Origin: Variovorax boronicumulans
GTDB taxonomy: Bacteria > Pseudomonadota > Gammaproteobacteria > Burkholderiales > Burkholderiaceae_C
Length of the DNA: 64,000 nt
Direction: 5' to 3'
Assembly (NCBI RefSeq): GCF_030812215.1
Contig: NZ_JAUSSG010000014.1
Span: 59,248-123,247, forward strand
Part shown: piece after piece, positions 55,551 to 63,985 of the stretch
Position numbering within the stretch: position 1 is the first letter of the stretch
Layout of the letters: the number at the start of each line of letters is the position of its first letter
The notes under the pieces: generated by a model
Databases searched by the model: none
Seen by the model: the letters and a program-made list of their open reading frames with translations, nothing else
What the model was told of the DNA's origin: nothing
Translations under genes and position numbers: made by a program

Positions 55551-56674
55551 GGCTGAGCCTTTCTGCGGCATGTGCCGCTGTGGTTGAACATCTGCTTTCG
55601 GAGCCGCCTCGACGCATGGAAAGCGCGCGGAAAGGGGCGATGTCCAGGGACCGCCCGCAAGCCGCAGCCGAGCGCAGCGAGGACCGGGTGAGGACGGTGG
55701 CGAAGCCCGAGCCCTGGACATCGGCCCGAGCGCGCTATGCGTCGGCCAAGAGGCGGCTTCGAACGCAGAGGTGACGAGGACGGACAGGCCGTGAAGCCCT
55801 GCACGCGACCAGCGCTGCACCGCCAAAGGCGGCACGCCATCGAGGCCCTGCGAAGCGGGGCCTCTACCCCGACGTCAGGAACCGCCGAACGCCGAGGCGG
55901 GCGGCCTGGCCGATGACTGCCGTGCATGCACGGCCACCTGGCGCATCGCCGCCCGTTTCCGCGGTCAACGCCACTTCGCCGACCATCGACCGCATCGGGA
56001 TGCGCGCATCAGCGCGGGTCACGCAGGCGCAAGACACCCCAAGCGGCGCAACGTGCGCGTCCGACGAAGACTGCAGCGAATCGGCTGTCGAGCCCACTGT
56101 TCGAAATCAGAGTCGACAGCAGTTCGGATTTCGCGCTGCATGAGGCGATCGAGCGTTGCAGAAGCGCTGCGAATGCGGCTGGACGCCCCCTTGCGCCGAC
56201 ATGCCGATCCGTTGCCCCTCCAGGTCCCGCTGGGCGAGAGTCGCACGACACCGGACCGCGGGTATCGCTTCACGAGATTCCTGCACAGACTTCACTCCGG
56301 CTTCACCCGGGTCGCGCACACTGCCTCTCGACAGTGGTTCGGCGCTGGTAGAGGCCAGGGAGAAAAAAACCGCTCAGGGAAACCGCCTCGATGCCGGCCG
56401 CTGTCACTCTTCATGCGCAGTCCGTCGACCCATGCGTCCACAGCGGGCAAGGCCCGATGCGGGCGAGGCTCAGGAGCCCATCCGCACCGAGGTCATTGTC
56501 CGCATGCACACCGCGCCGGAGCGCGACGAGTCGATGGAAACAATGACCGACGCAAAAAAAATATCAAACGTCTGCCTTGACATTCTTGACGAGGAATCGG
56601 CCGCCCGCGGCTTGCTGAGACCGGCGGGGGACCACCGGCGCAAGACCGGCGCATGCGCAGGACGGCCGGATCGC
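55551..56674. other. Gene-poor stretch upstream of the ArdC-like gene
   Basis: About 1.1 kb with no gene that I can support. Several long open frames overlap one another on both strands and have Arg/Ala/Pro-rich shadow composition. An AT-rich patch at about 56545-56600 (AAAAAAAATATCAAACG) is the only local feature. It probably contains the promoter of the ArdC-like gene on its left side. Confidence 0.5.
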
Positions 56675-56998
56675 TCAGGCCTTCGAGCCCGATGACCGCT
56701 GGCTGGCCAGCGCCCGGCTTTCCTTCTTCAGCGCCTTGGACACCGGGCAGATCGCCTGCACGAAACCGGTCAGCGTGTTGGCCAGGCTTTCGCGCTGCAG
56801 GCTGTAGAACACGAACTGCCCCCGCTTCTCTGCCTTCACGAGCCCCGCGCCTTCCAGGATCTTCAGATGCTTGGAAAGCGAGGGCTTGGACATCTCGAAG
56901 CGCGTGGCGATGTCGCCCGCCGAGAGCTCCGTCTCCGACAGGTACGCCAGGATCTTGCGCCGAGGCGTGGAGGCGAGCGCTTCGAAGACTTTTTCCAT
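56675..56998 (-). CDS. ArsR-family winged-helix repressor
   Basis: This 107-residue ArsR/SmtB-type regulator starts MEKVFEALASTPRRKILAYL. The winged helix-turn-helix is TELSAGDIATRFEMSKPSLS followed by KHLKILEGAGLVKAEKRGQF. The usual metal-binding cysteines of ArsR (CVC) are absent. The C-terminus holds one Cys (VQAICPVSKAL), so it may belong to the SdpR/non-metal subgroup. It is divergent from the DCC-ubiG pair, with palindromic AT-rich sequence between, and likely represses both itself and that pair. Confidence 0.9.
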   Translation of the reverse strand: MEKVFEALASTPRRKILAYLSETELSAGDIATRFEMSKPSLSKHLKILEGAGLVKAEKRGQFVFYSLQRESLANTLTGFVQAICPVSKALKKESRALASQRSSGSKA

Positions 56999-57011
56999 CC
57001 TTCGATCTTAC

Positions 57012-57060
57012 GCTTCGCCTAGTTGCTTCGCTAATTAGTTATTTAGGCATTTAGCTAAAT
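57012..57060. promoter_or_regulatory. ArsR operator and divergent promoters
   Basis: The AT-rich 93-base space between arsR and the DCC gene contains the palindromes CTAATTAG (57031-57038) and ATTTAGCTAAAT (57049-57060). GCTTCGC is directly repeated at 57012-57018 and 57025-57031. The perfect 12-base dyad close to the arsR start is a strong candidate operator. The AT-rich patch also suits promoters for both directions. Confidence 0.6.
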
Positions 57061-57091
57061 GAATGGCACAATCGCCGCAACAGGAGCCGCC

Positions 57092-57478
57092 ATGCAAGAA
57101 CCCTCTGCCCCGAGCCCTCCCCGAGCGACGGTCTACTACAACAGCGCCTGCCCGGTCTGCGATGCAGGGGTCTGCGCCATGCGCGACAGGCTGCCGGACG
57201 ACAGCGTGGAATGGGTCGACGTACATGCCCGGCCGGAGGTGCTGACACCCCTGGGCCTGCACCTCGAGGACGTGCGCGAACGCCTGCATCTGGTCGATGC
57301 CTCCGGCAGCCAGCGCATCGGCGCAGACGCCATCGCCGGCGTCCTGGCGCTGTCGCCGCGATGGCGCTGGCTCGCCGGCCCCATGCAGTGGCCCGGACTG
57401 CATGGCATCGGCGCGTGGCTATACAACACCTTCGCGCGACAGCTGTACCGCTGGAACCGCGCGCGCGGCCACTGGTAG
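57092..57478 (+). CDS. DCC-family (DUF393) thiol-disulfide oxidoreductase-like protein
   Basis: This is a 128-residue thioredoxin-like protein. It has YYNSACPVCDAGVCAMRDR with a CxxC pair, the DUF393 'DCC' signature (ACPVCD). The rest is LHLEDVRERLHLVDASGSQR and WAGPMQW-like helices at the C-terminus with an RWNRARGHW end. ATG 57092 has GGAG upstream; ATG 57059 in frame would add 11 residues. It is cotranscribed with the UbiG-like gene 30 bases downstream, both facing away from arsR. It may have a redox function, but its substrate is unknown. Confidence 0.85.
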   Translation: MQEPSAPSPPRATVYYNSACPVCDAGVCAMRDRLPDDSVEWVDVHARPEVLTPLGLHLEDVRERLHLVDASGSQRIGADAIAGVLALSPRWRWLAGPMQWPGLHGIGAWLYNTFARQLYRWNRARGHW

Positions 57479-57508
57479 ACAACCGCAAACAACCTCAAGG
57501 AGAACCAG

Positions 57509-58228
57509 ATGAGCTTCGTGAACTTCGATCCTGCCGAGCTGGCCAAATTCCAGGCACTGGCCGACCGTTGGTGGGACCCGCGCTCGGAATTCAGACCTCT
57601 GCACGAGATCAATCCGCTTCGCCTCGCATGGATCGACGGGTTGAGCCCGTTGGTTGGGCGAAAAGTGCTGGACGTGGGTTGCGGCGGCGGGATCCTTGCC
57701 GAGTCGATGGCACGTAAGGGCGCCGACGTGCTGGGCATCGACCTCGCGGACAAGCCACTCAAAGTCGCCGCGCTCCACGCACAGGCGAGCGGCCTGACGG
57801 TTGCCTACCAGGCGATCTCCGCCGAGGCGCTGGCCGATGACGGCGAAGCCCGGTTCGACGTAGTGACCTGCATGGAAATGCTCGAGCACGTGCCCTCCCC
57901 GGATGCCGTGATCGAAGCCTGTGCGCGGATGGCCAGGCCGGGCGGGTGGGTTTTCTTCTCCACCATCAACCGCACGCCGTGGGCCTGGCTCATCGCGATC
58001 TTCGGCGCAGAGCAGGTGCTGCGCATCCTGCCGCGCGGCACGCACGACTACCGCAAGCTCATCCGGCCCGACGAACTCAAGCAGGCGGCCGCCCGGGCCG
58101 GGCTGCAACTGCGAGACCAGCGCGGGCTGGGCTACAACCCGCTCACCCGCAATTTCAAGCTCCACCGATCCTTGCGCGTGGGCTATCTGCTCGCCATGCA
58201 GAAAAAAACCGACGGCAACCAGCAATGA
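57509..58228 (+). CDS. ubiG: UbiG-like SAM-dependent methyltransferase
   Basis: This 239-residue class I methyltransferase is closest in pattern to UbiG, which makes the O-methylations of ubiquinone biosynthesis. It starts MSFVNFDPAELAKFQALADR, then WWDPRSEFRPLHEINPLRL is the UbiG-type N-terminus. SAM motif I is VLDVGCGGGILAESMA, and post-motif CMEMLEHVPSPDAVIEA and STINRTPWAWL complete the fold. Because housekeeping ubiG is normally chromosomal and beside gph, this copy next to an ArsR gene on a mobile-looking region may be an extra copy. A ribosome site AAGGAGAA precedes the ATG. Confidence 0.85.
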   Translation: MSFVNFDPAELAKFQALADRWWDPRSEFRPLHEINPLRLAWIDGLSPLVGRKVLDVGCGGGILAESMARKGADVLGIDLADKPLKVAALHAQASGLTVAYQAISAEALADDGEARFDVVTCMEMLEHVPSPDAVIEACARMARPGGWVFFSTINRTPWAWLIAIFGAEQVLRILPRGTHDYRKLIRPDELKQAAARAGLQLRDQRGLGYNPLTRNFKLHRSLRVGYLLAMQKKTDGNQQ

Positions 58229-58458
58229 AAAAAGCGTCGAGCAGCAACCCGCCGCGCATGAACGAAGCCGCCGAGGCAACCCGCGTCTGATCGCCTGCCG
58301 CGACGTCGACCTTGTGTCCTTCGGTGAGCGGTCCTGGCTCACCGGACGCCGTGCGTCACGGTGCAGGTGCGAAAGAAAAAAAGGACGGAACGAAGGAGGA
58401 AAGGGTATCAACACACCCGATCAGCCGTTGCGCCCGAGCAGGCCCGTCCCCACGCGCA

Positions 58459-59130
58459 TCACTCGCGCAACGTGAACACCACCGAGAGGTAGGACACCGG
58501 CCCTCCTTGAATAGCCTCGATCCCATGCAGCGCCGTGGCCTCGAACAGCAGCGAGTCCCCTGCCCTCACCGTGACCACCTTGGCGCCATAGCGGTAGCTG
58601 ACCTCCCCGGACAGGAAGTACAGGAACTTCAACCCCGGATGCTGGAAGGTCACGTAGGGATTGGCACCGGGCAGCAACGTGACCAGGTAGGGCTCGACGA
58701 ACAGGTTGCCGGACAGCAGATGCCCCAGCAGCTCATAGCGGTAGTCTGAAACCGCACCGACGCGATCAACCACAACCCCCTGCCCCGCGCGCACATGGCA
58801 GAAATCCGTGCGGCGCGCCTGGTCGCCAAAGAAACGCGACGCCGGCACACCCAAACCATTCGCGAGACGCTCCAAGGTCTCCACCGAAGGCGAGACCAGA
58901 CCCCGCTCAATGCGCGAGAGCATCGAAGCGGAAATTCCCGAAGCCTTCGCCAGCACCCCACCCGACACCTCCGCCGCCATGCGAAGCGCCCTCACCTGCG
59001 CACCGATGCGCGCCGCGGACAGGCTTCGTACGACAGGCGCGCGCTGCTGCCGCCGGACTCGCGCGATCGACGCCGGCAGCTTCGGCGAGTGCCCTGTCGG
59101 AAACGGAGACGGCAACCGGACATTTCGCAT
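58459..59130 (-). CDS. XRE-family regulator with C-terminal cupin domain
   Basis: This is a 223-residue transcription regulator starting MRNVRLPSPF at ATG 59130; an upstream in-frame ATG at 59178 would add 16 residues. The helix-turn-helix lies at about residues 55-105 (GVLAKASGISASMLSRIERG, SVETLERLANGLGV). The C-terminal cupin half, at about 140-215, has GANPYVTFQHPGLKFLYFLS and VRAGDSLLFEATALHGIEAI. Such regulators sense small ligands and control amino-acid or antioxidant genes. The target here is unknown. It is divergent from the small XRE gene at 59220, with 89 bases between. Confidence 0.85.
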   Translation of the reverse strand: MRNVRLPSPFPTGHSPKLPASIARVRRQQRAPVVRSLSAARIGAQVRALRMAAEVSGGVLAKASGISASMLSRIERGLVSPSVETLERLANGLGVPASRFFGDQARRTDFCHVRAGQGVVVDRVGAVSDYRYELLGHLLSGNLFVEPYLVTLLPGANPYVTFQHPGLKFLYFLSGEVSYRYGAKVVTVRAGDSLLFEATALHGIEAIQGGPVSYLSVVFTLRE

Positions 59131-59219
59131 GAGCGCAGACCCCTCGTAGAAGCAGCAGGTCTGTCGATTGTGACTCAAACACGGCTGACGTAAAAGCAGC
59201 TTTCTCGAAGACTTCCCCT

Positions 59220-59462
59220 GTGACTAGTTCTAGGAATTCTTCGAAGCAACCCGAAGCCTCGGCAAGGGAAGTGCTCGCGTTGAATTTGATCCGACAGCGC
59301 GGATTAAGGGGATGGTCGCAGGAAGCCTTGGCGTTCGAGGCGGGACTGCATCGGACCTTCGTCGCTCACGTTGAACGTCAAGCTCGCAACATTTCACTCG
59401 ACAATCTTGAGCGTCTCGCATTGGCATTGAAGCTCAGGCCGTATCAGCTTCTCGAAGAATAA
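59220..59462 (+). CDS. Small XRE-family DNA-binding protein
   Basis: This is an 80-residue helix-turn-helix protein of the XRE type: LIRQRGLRGWSQEALAFEAG, RTFVAHVERQARNISLDNLE, then LALALKLRPYQLLEE. It has the size and shape of a controller (C) protein of restriction-modification systems or a defence-locus repressor. The start is GTG at 59220. The ABC-3C operon begins 547 bases downstream, so it may control that locus. No restriction genes are adjacent. Confidence 0.82.
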   Translation: MTSSRNSSKQPEASAREVLALNLIRQRGLRGWSQEALAFEAGLHRTFVAHVERQARNISLDNLERLALALKLRPYQLLEE

Positions 59463-59554
59463 ATACCTTCTCTTTTGCGAGATGGTCATCGAAATTCCCC
59501 CTAGGTAAAGCGCGCAAAGGCTCACTACTCCCACGGAGAATCTGCGAGCACCGC

Positions 59555-59791
59555 TCACTCCATGCACGAATAGATGAAAAGGGACGCCGGAGAGCCTCTG
59601 TGGCCGCATTTGGCTACCGAGACCACGCGGTTCGCTTCCACCACGATGTTGTCGCAGTTCCCGAGCGAATGCGAACCCGGTCGCCAACTGTTTGCAGCAC
59701 GGTAGCTCTGTAAGTCAGAGACAGCTAAGCAGCGGCTGCCGTCGTTCGCCATTCGGAGCTGAATGTCCGCTTCCTTGCACGAAGCAGTCAT
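59555..59791 (-). CDS. Possible small Cys-containing protein upstream of the ABC-3C operon
   Basis: In the 547-base gap between the XRE gene and the ABC-3C operon, one leftward frame encodes 78 residues: MTASCKEADIQLRMANDGSR, CLAVSDLQSYRAANSWRPGS, and a C-terminal end with AKCGHRGSPASLFIYSCME. Codon use is protein-like and there are five cysteines. No ribosome site is obvious and no family is known. The frame is open further upstream to 59881. The rest of the gap probably contains the promoter of the ABC-3C operon. Confidence 0.3.
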   Translation of the reverse strand: MTASCKEADIQLRMANDGSRCLAVSDLQSYRAANSWRPGSHSLGNCDNIVVEANRVVSVAKCGHRGSPASLFIYSCME

Positions 59792-60009
59792 CGATTCATC
59801 TGTTCGGCCGCTGGCCTCCATGGCCGAACGCGGGGCGGTTCTGTCATCCATCCTGCGTGTGCACATCTGGCGACGAATCAAAACGCTCGTGGCGGTCGCA
59901 CCCAGATGTCTCAGCTACACCCTGAAGTTTGTTACAGTTTGCGAAGACAACCTTACCGCCCCACGCGTGTGAGCGGTTAGGCGAACGATTGGAGATTCAG
60001 GGTGACGAC

Positions 60010-61236
60010 GTGAGTTCTGCGACAACGGTCACAGTAGACGATCACTCCGCCATCGATGCGGCGTTGGGGTTCTACTATCAATCGCTATACGGTCTGCTGG
60101 CCATCCTCAAAGCCGTTGAAGACGACGCCGCGGTATGTCTGGAGCGTCTAGACGATGTGGAGATCGCGCTAAACGGCCGATCGCTGCTCGTTCAGCTGAA
60201 GCACTCCCTGAGCAAGAAGCCAGCGGGGGTGAGCTTGGCCTCCGTGGCCCTCTGGAAGACACTCAGGGCATGGATCCACGTGCTGCCAAAGGTGAGCCTT
60301 GACGACACGCGCTTCCAACTCGTCACTGTGGCTCCGCTGCCGCCCGGCAGTGTTCTGGCGCCGCTCCTTGATGAAAAGGCCTCGCGCACGGGTCTCTTGA
60401 AGCTTCTGGAGGTGGAGGCCCAACGCGTAGTGAATGAGCACTCTGCAGCAAAGCAGAATGGCAAGAGCCCCTTGCCGCACGTCGAGCGGCTACCCGGCTG
60501 TTCTGCCTATCTCGCCCTCCCGGACGTGATCCGCGAGAAGCTCCTGTCCAGGGCGACGATCCAGCCTGCCGCGAATGACATCAACAAGATTCAACGCGAC
60601 ATCACGGGCACGCTCACGAACTTCCCTCCCGACGAGCGTGAAGCGATCTCGCGGCGTCTGATGGAGTGGTGGGATCTGCAGATCGTGTACTCGTTCTGCG
60701 CCAAGAGAGAACGCTTCATCACCAGACTCGAGGTTCTGCAGCGCTTGCTTGAGATGGCCGGCGAGCTGGCGCGCGACGAACTGCTCGCCGACTTCCAATT
60801 CGAGGTTCCACCCGACGACCACAGCCCGCCGTCGATGATTGCCACGCAGCTACAACTCGTGAACTGCACCAAGTCCGAGATTCGGTCGGCGCAACGCGAA
60901 GAATGGAAAGCACGATCCCAGCGCCACCAGTGGATGACTGAGCGAGCGGACATGGCTGGCCGTATCTATCGATACGACGAATATCTGGTCCAAGAATGGA
61001 GAGACCGGCATGAACCGATGGCCGAGCAGCATCAGTCAGCCCCGGAAGACGAAAAGCGGACTGCGGGCTTGGAGGTCTTTCGGTGGTCGTTCAGTCAAGC
61101 CCACCTGGAAGTCGACCCCTTCGCGAAAAACTGGAGCGCTTCCTATTACGTGCGTGGCAGTTATCAGGTTCTCGCGGTTGAGCAGAGTGTTGGCTGGCAC
61201 CCTGACTACGTGACCCTGTTGAAGTACCGCCCATGA
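60010..61236 (+). CDS. ABC-3C effector: Cap4/DUF4297-like nuclease protein
   Basis: This is a 408-residue protein starting from GTG 60010; a TTG at 59929 in the same frame is an alternative. The N-terminal about 140 residues match the restriction-endonuclease-like dsDNA nuclease domain of Cap4/DUF4297 type: GFYYQSLYGLLAIL (20-33), CLERLDDVEIALN (E45, D48, D49), and LLVQLKHS with the Q62-x-K64 end of a PD-(D/E)xK site. A helical middle and a C-terminal domain with EVFRWSFSQAHLEVDPFAKN follow. The stop overlaps the middle-component start (ATGA). By comparison with ABC-3C systems this is the effector that cuts DNA when activated. The family fit is by pattern, not by search. Confidence 0.72.
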   Translation: MSSATTVTVDDHSAIDAALGFYYQSLYGLLAILKAVEDDAAVCLERLDDVEIALNGRSLLVQLKHSLSKKPAGVSLASVALWKTLRAWIHVLPKVSLDDTRFQLVTVAPLPPGSVLAPLLDEKASRTGLLKLLEVEAQRVVNEHSAAKQNGKSPLPHVERLPGCSAYLALPDVIREKLLSRATIQPAANDINKIQRDITGTLTNFPPDEREAISRRLMEWWDLQIVYSFCAKRERFITRLEVLQRLLEMAGELARDELLADFQFEVPPDDHSPPSMIATQLQLVNCTKSEIRSAQREEWKARSQRHQWMTERADMAGRIYRYDEYLVQEWRDRHEPMAEQHQSAPEDEKRTAGLEVFRWSFSQAHLEVDPFAKNWSASYYVRGSYQVLAVEQSVGWHPDYVTLLKYRP

Positions 61237-61712
61237 TTGCCGCGCGCGACGTCTTCGCCGAGACCAATCCGGCGTTCTGCGGTGTGGTGCTTGCACAGTT
61301 TTGTTCAGCCTACCAGGCGACCCGGCCTGGAGTCTGCCCGGCAGCGGCGTTGGCGTACCTAGTCGTACCCCTCGCGATTTCGGAAGACTTGGCGTCGACC
61401 TTTGATGGCTGCAATCGGGAGACCGGGTTCACTCTATGGATGAGCCGAAATCCGAAGGTGTCAGTCGACCTGGCAAAGAAGGTCAACTCGACGCTTGAAA
61501 TCACGACGGCCGCCATCCGCTTTGGATGCATCGCCGGTATCTTCAAGCTCGCAGCTGACGGCGGCGTTGAAAGCACCCGGAAAACGTTACCGGCAGCGGT
61601 GACGACCGGCGTTGCTGGCGCTGCCTTGAAGCGGGCCCGCCTGCTGGGGATCTGGATGGCCGGGATGGGCTCGCCCAGGTCCGTCCTAGAAGCATTGGGA
61701 GTTTCTGTATGA
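61233..61712 (+). CDS. ABC-3C middle component (MC)
   Basis: This 159-residue protein has the conserved NPAFCGVVLAQFC start (about residues 12-24). AALAYLVVPLAISEDLAST and TLEITTAAIRFGCIAGIFKL complete the pattern of the 'three-component ABC system middle component' family. It is alpha-helical, without catalytic motifs, and is thought to couple the ATPase to the effector (family knowledge). It overlaps both neighbours by 4 bases (ATGA at 61233 and 61709). The position between a nuclease gene and a DUF3732 ATPase gene strongly supports the name. Confidence 0.85.
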   Translation: MIAARDVFAETNPAFCGVVLAQFCSAYQATRPGVCPAAALAYLVVPLAISEDLASTFDGCNRETGFTLWMSRNPKVSVDLAKKVNSTLEITTAAIRFGCIAGIFKLAADGGVESTRKTLPAAVTTGVAGAALKRARLLGIWMAGMGSPRSVLEALGVSV

Positions 61713-63739
61713 AGCGATGGAACATCGCAAGCGTCTTCTTCATTGGCGAGGAAGGTGCTTTCCGCATCATCGAACTAGACGCTGGCCGCGTGAACATCAT
61801 CACTGGCGCATCGGGCACAGGAAAGTCGGCGGTCATCAAGGCCTTGGACTATTGCCTGGGGTCGTCAAAGTGCCAGCTTCCTGTCTACGTACGACGCCGC
61901 TGCGTTGCTGTTGGAGTCAAGTGGGTAAGGGGTGCCGATGAGATGATGTCGTGCCGCCAAGTCCCGCTTGTCGGCAAGGCGCCAAACTCCTACATGTATG
62001 TGACTACGGGGAGGAACCTGAAGGTTCCTCGCTCCATAGAAGAGTTTGAAGGCAGAGGACTCGTGGCAGTCAGCAAGGTCAGGTTGGGCGAGGCGTTCGG
62101 CATCGAGACGATGCCCATAGGAGACTCCGAACAACCCGAAAGAGACTCGCTGGACAGACCGTCGATCCGCCAGTTCACGCCATACGTGTTCGTTACCAAG
62201 GAGGTTATCGATAGCGAGACGGTCCTGCTGCACGGGCTTGACGACAATCGCAAAGCGCCCCCCATCGTCTCGACGATGCCCTACTTTCTGGGCGTGGTGA
62301 CTGGGTCAACGGCGGCCGCCGAGCGGCGCCTTCGACAGGCGCGCAGAGCCCTGGAGATCGACGCTGCCCGCAAAGAAGCCCGCGTCGCAAAGGACAGCTT
62401 GCTAAAGCAGAGGTCTCGGGTGCTGCTTGGTGAAGCGCAGCAACTTGGACTTGTGGAAAGCCCGCCCGAAGGAGCTGACGAAGCCTTCCTCATCAACATG
62501 TTGCGCAGGGCCGCATCGCCAGCAGCTCGTCCGCTGCAATACCCAGGCGCTGACCAGCTTGACACCTTGCAGGAGCGCCGCCAAGCCACATTGAAGGAGT
62601 TGAACCAGACTAAGCGCAAGCTTCGAGCGCTGGCCGTGACGGAACAGGAGTCGTTGGACTACGAAGCTGCGGTCAGTACCCAGCAGCAGAAACTCCGGAT
62701 TGCCGAGCATCTTCACCTGCTGGATGTGCCCACCAAGTGCCCGGTCTGTGAGGCTGAAACGGCCGCTGGCGCCAAAATCGCCGTCGCCATGAGGCGATCG
62801 CTCGAGACTATTCGTGCAGAGACGAGCGCAGTTGGGCGCCTTCGGCCACAGATCGGCGAAGCGGCAGAGCAGCTGAATAGGCGAGTTGAAGAGCTCAGCG
62901 GACTTCTGAGGGAGCTCGATGCTGCAGTCGCGTCCGCGCTGAACCAGATTGTCGAGGCCAAGCAATTTTCCGACCTTGCTCAGCTCCAGTCTTTCTTCCG
63001 CGGCAAGGCGACATACTTCCTTGAAACCACCGACGACCAGCTTCTGAAGCCCGCCAAAGACCTGACTAAGCAGCGGGATGAAATTGCGGAACTGGAAGCG
63101 CAGGTTGACGCTGACAACCGACGCATCCGCATGCGCCATGTGGAAGCCGCCGTCTCACAGTACGCCTCTGAAGCTTTCTCGAAGTTGCCAAAGGTTGAGC
63201 CCTGTGTTGAGGCCGAGCTCATCTTCTCGGCCCGGGAGCCCTCCGTCTCTGTCATTGAGGCCGGGCCTGAAGGTGCGGTGCTCTCGATGGCGGATCTAGG
63301 TTCGGATCAGAACTGGCTGGCAGTCCACGTCGCACTGGCGTTTGGACTGCAAAGGCACTTCGAGAAAGAGCGCAGGCCCGTACCCGGCGTCATCGTCCTC
63401 GACCAGCTCAGCCGTCCCTACTTCCCCAATCAGGGTAGGGACGCCGATGAAGTTGAGGACGAAGGGGATGAGGATGTCCCCGAGGTCGCATCTGACGCGG
63501 ATGAAGCTCGACCGGACGAGATCTCGATTTCCGACGACGAGGACTATGTGGCCATGCGACAGCACATCGACTTCCTCTTCAAAGAGGTTGAGGCGCGCAG
63601 CGGCTTGCAAGTACTTCTGCTGGAGCATGCCTACTTTCCGTCGGACCCTCGCTACGTGTCAGCGACGAAGGAGCGCTGGACCAAGGCATCGGGCAAGGGC
63701 CTTATCCCTCGTGATTGGAAGCGACGGTCTATGACGTAG
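61709..63739 (+). CDS. ABC-3C ATPase (DUF3732, Rad50/SMC-like with zinc hook)
   Basis: This 676-residue SMC-like ATPase has Walker A GASGTGKS at residues 33-40. A long coiled coil (about 200-470) is interrupted by a zinc-hook-like CPVC at residues 344-347. The C-terminal half-domain carries LGSDQNWLAVHVALAFGLQR (signature-like region) and Walker B VIVLDQLSRPYFP with D565. An acidic segment (VEDEGDEDVPEVASDADEA) near 580 sits just after Walker B. This is the DUF3732 ATPase of ABC-three-component systems, which probably senses phage or plasmid DNA structures and activates the nuclease. ATG overlaps the middle-component stop. Confidence 0.86.
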   Translation: MKRWNIASVFFIGEEGAFRIIELDAGRVNIITGASGTGKSAVIKALDYCLGSSKCQLPVYVRRRCVAVGVKWVRGADEMMSCRQVPLVGKAPNSYMYVTTGRNLKVPRSIEEFEGRGLVAVSKVRLGEAFGIETMPIGDSEQPERDSLDRPSIRQFTPYVFVTKEVIDSETVLLHGLDDNRKAPPIVSTMPYFLGVVTGSTAAAERRLRQARRALEIDAARKEARVAKDSLLKQRSRVLLGEAQQLGLVESPPEGADEAFLINMLRRAASPAARPLQYPGADQLDTLQERRQATLKELNQTKRKLRALAVTEQESLDYEAAVSTQQQKLRIAEHLHLLDVPTKCPVCEAETAAGAKIAVAMRRSLETIRAETSAVGRLRPQIGEAAEQLNRRVEELSGLLRELDAAVASALNQIVEAKQFSDLAQLQSFFRGKATYFLETTDDQLLKPAKDLTKQRDEIAELEAQVDADNRRIRMRHVEAAVSQYASEAFSKLPKVEPCVEAELIFSAREPSVSVIEAGPEGAVLSMADLGSDQNWLAVHVALAFGLQRHFEKERRPVPGVIVLDQLSRPYFPNQGRDADEVEDEGDEDVPEVASDADEARPDEISISDDEDYVAMRQHIDFLFKEVEARSGLQVLLLEHAYFPSDPRYVSATKERWTKASGKGLIPRDWKRRSMT

Positions 63740-63786
63740 CCATCGAGTGCGCTTCGCGGTAGGAACGGCGGCAACTCTTGACCCCG

Positions 63787-63954
63787 TCAGCGGATACCGA
63801 ATGTAGCGTCAGATCCACCGTCTTTCTTGCTCACCGTGACCGATTCCCCCGGTGGCAGTCCTTCCGGCGAAGGTTCGTGACCCGCGGCCCGATCGCCACC
63901 CTTCGGTAAGCGCGCGGTGATCCCGTCTTGAGTTGCGGGCTCGGGTCTATGACG
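63787..63954 (-). pseudogene. 3' fragment of an unidentified gene
   Basis: Leftward, the last codons before the TGA at 63787 encode ITARLPKGGDRAAGHEPSPE, then GLPPGESVTVSKKDGGSDAT and FGIR. Composition is protein-like. No start codon with a ribosome site is seen. The frame runs into the inverted repeat at 63957-63985, so the gene is probably cut there. I cannot name the family. The rest of 63740-64000 shows no other gene. Confidence 0.35.
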
Positions 63955-63956
63955 AT

Positions 63957-63985
63957 GGTGTCCACCAAGGATTTAGGTGGACACC
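63957..63985. repeat. Inverted repeat GGTGTCCACC...GGTGGACACC at right edge
   Basis: Two 10-base perfect inverted arms (63957-63966 and 63976-63985) are separated by 9 bases. Directly after it comes ATGGAAGACTCC, which could be the first codons of a gene leaving the window. The dyad may be the end of an insertion sequence or an operator; the window is too short to tell. Confidence 0.5.
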
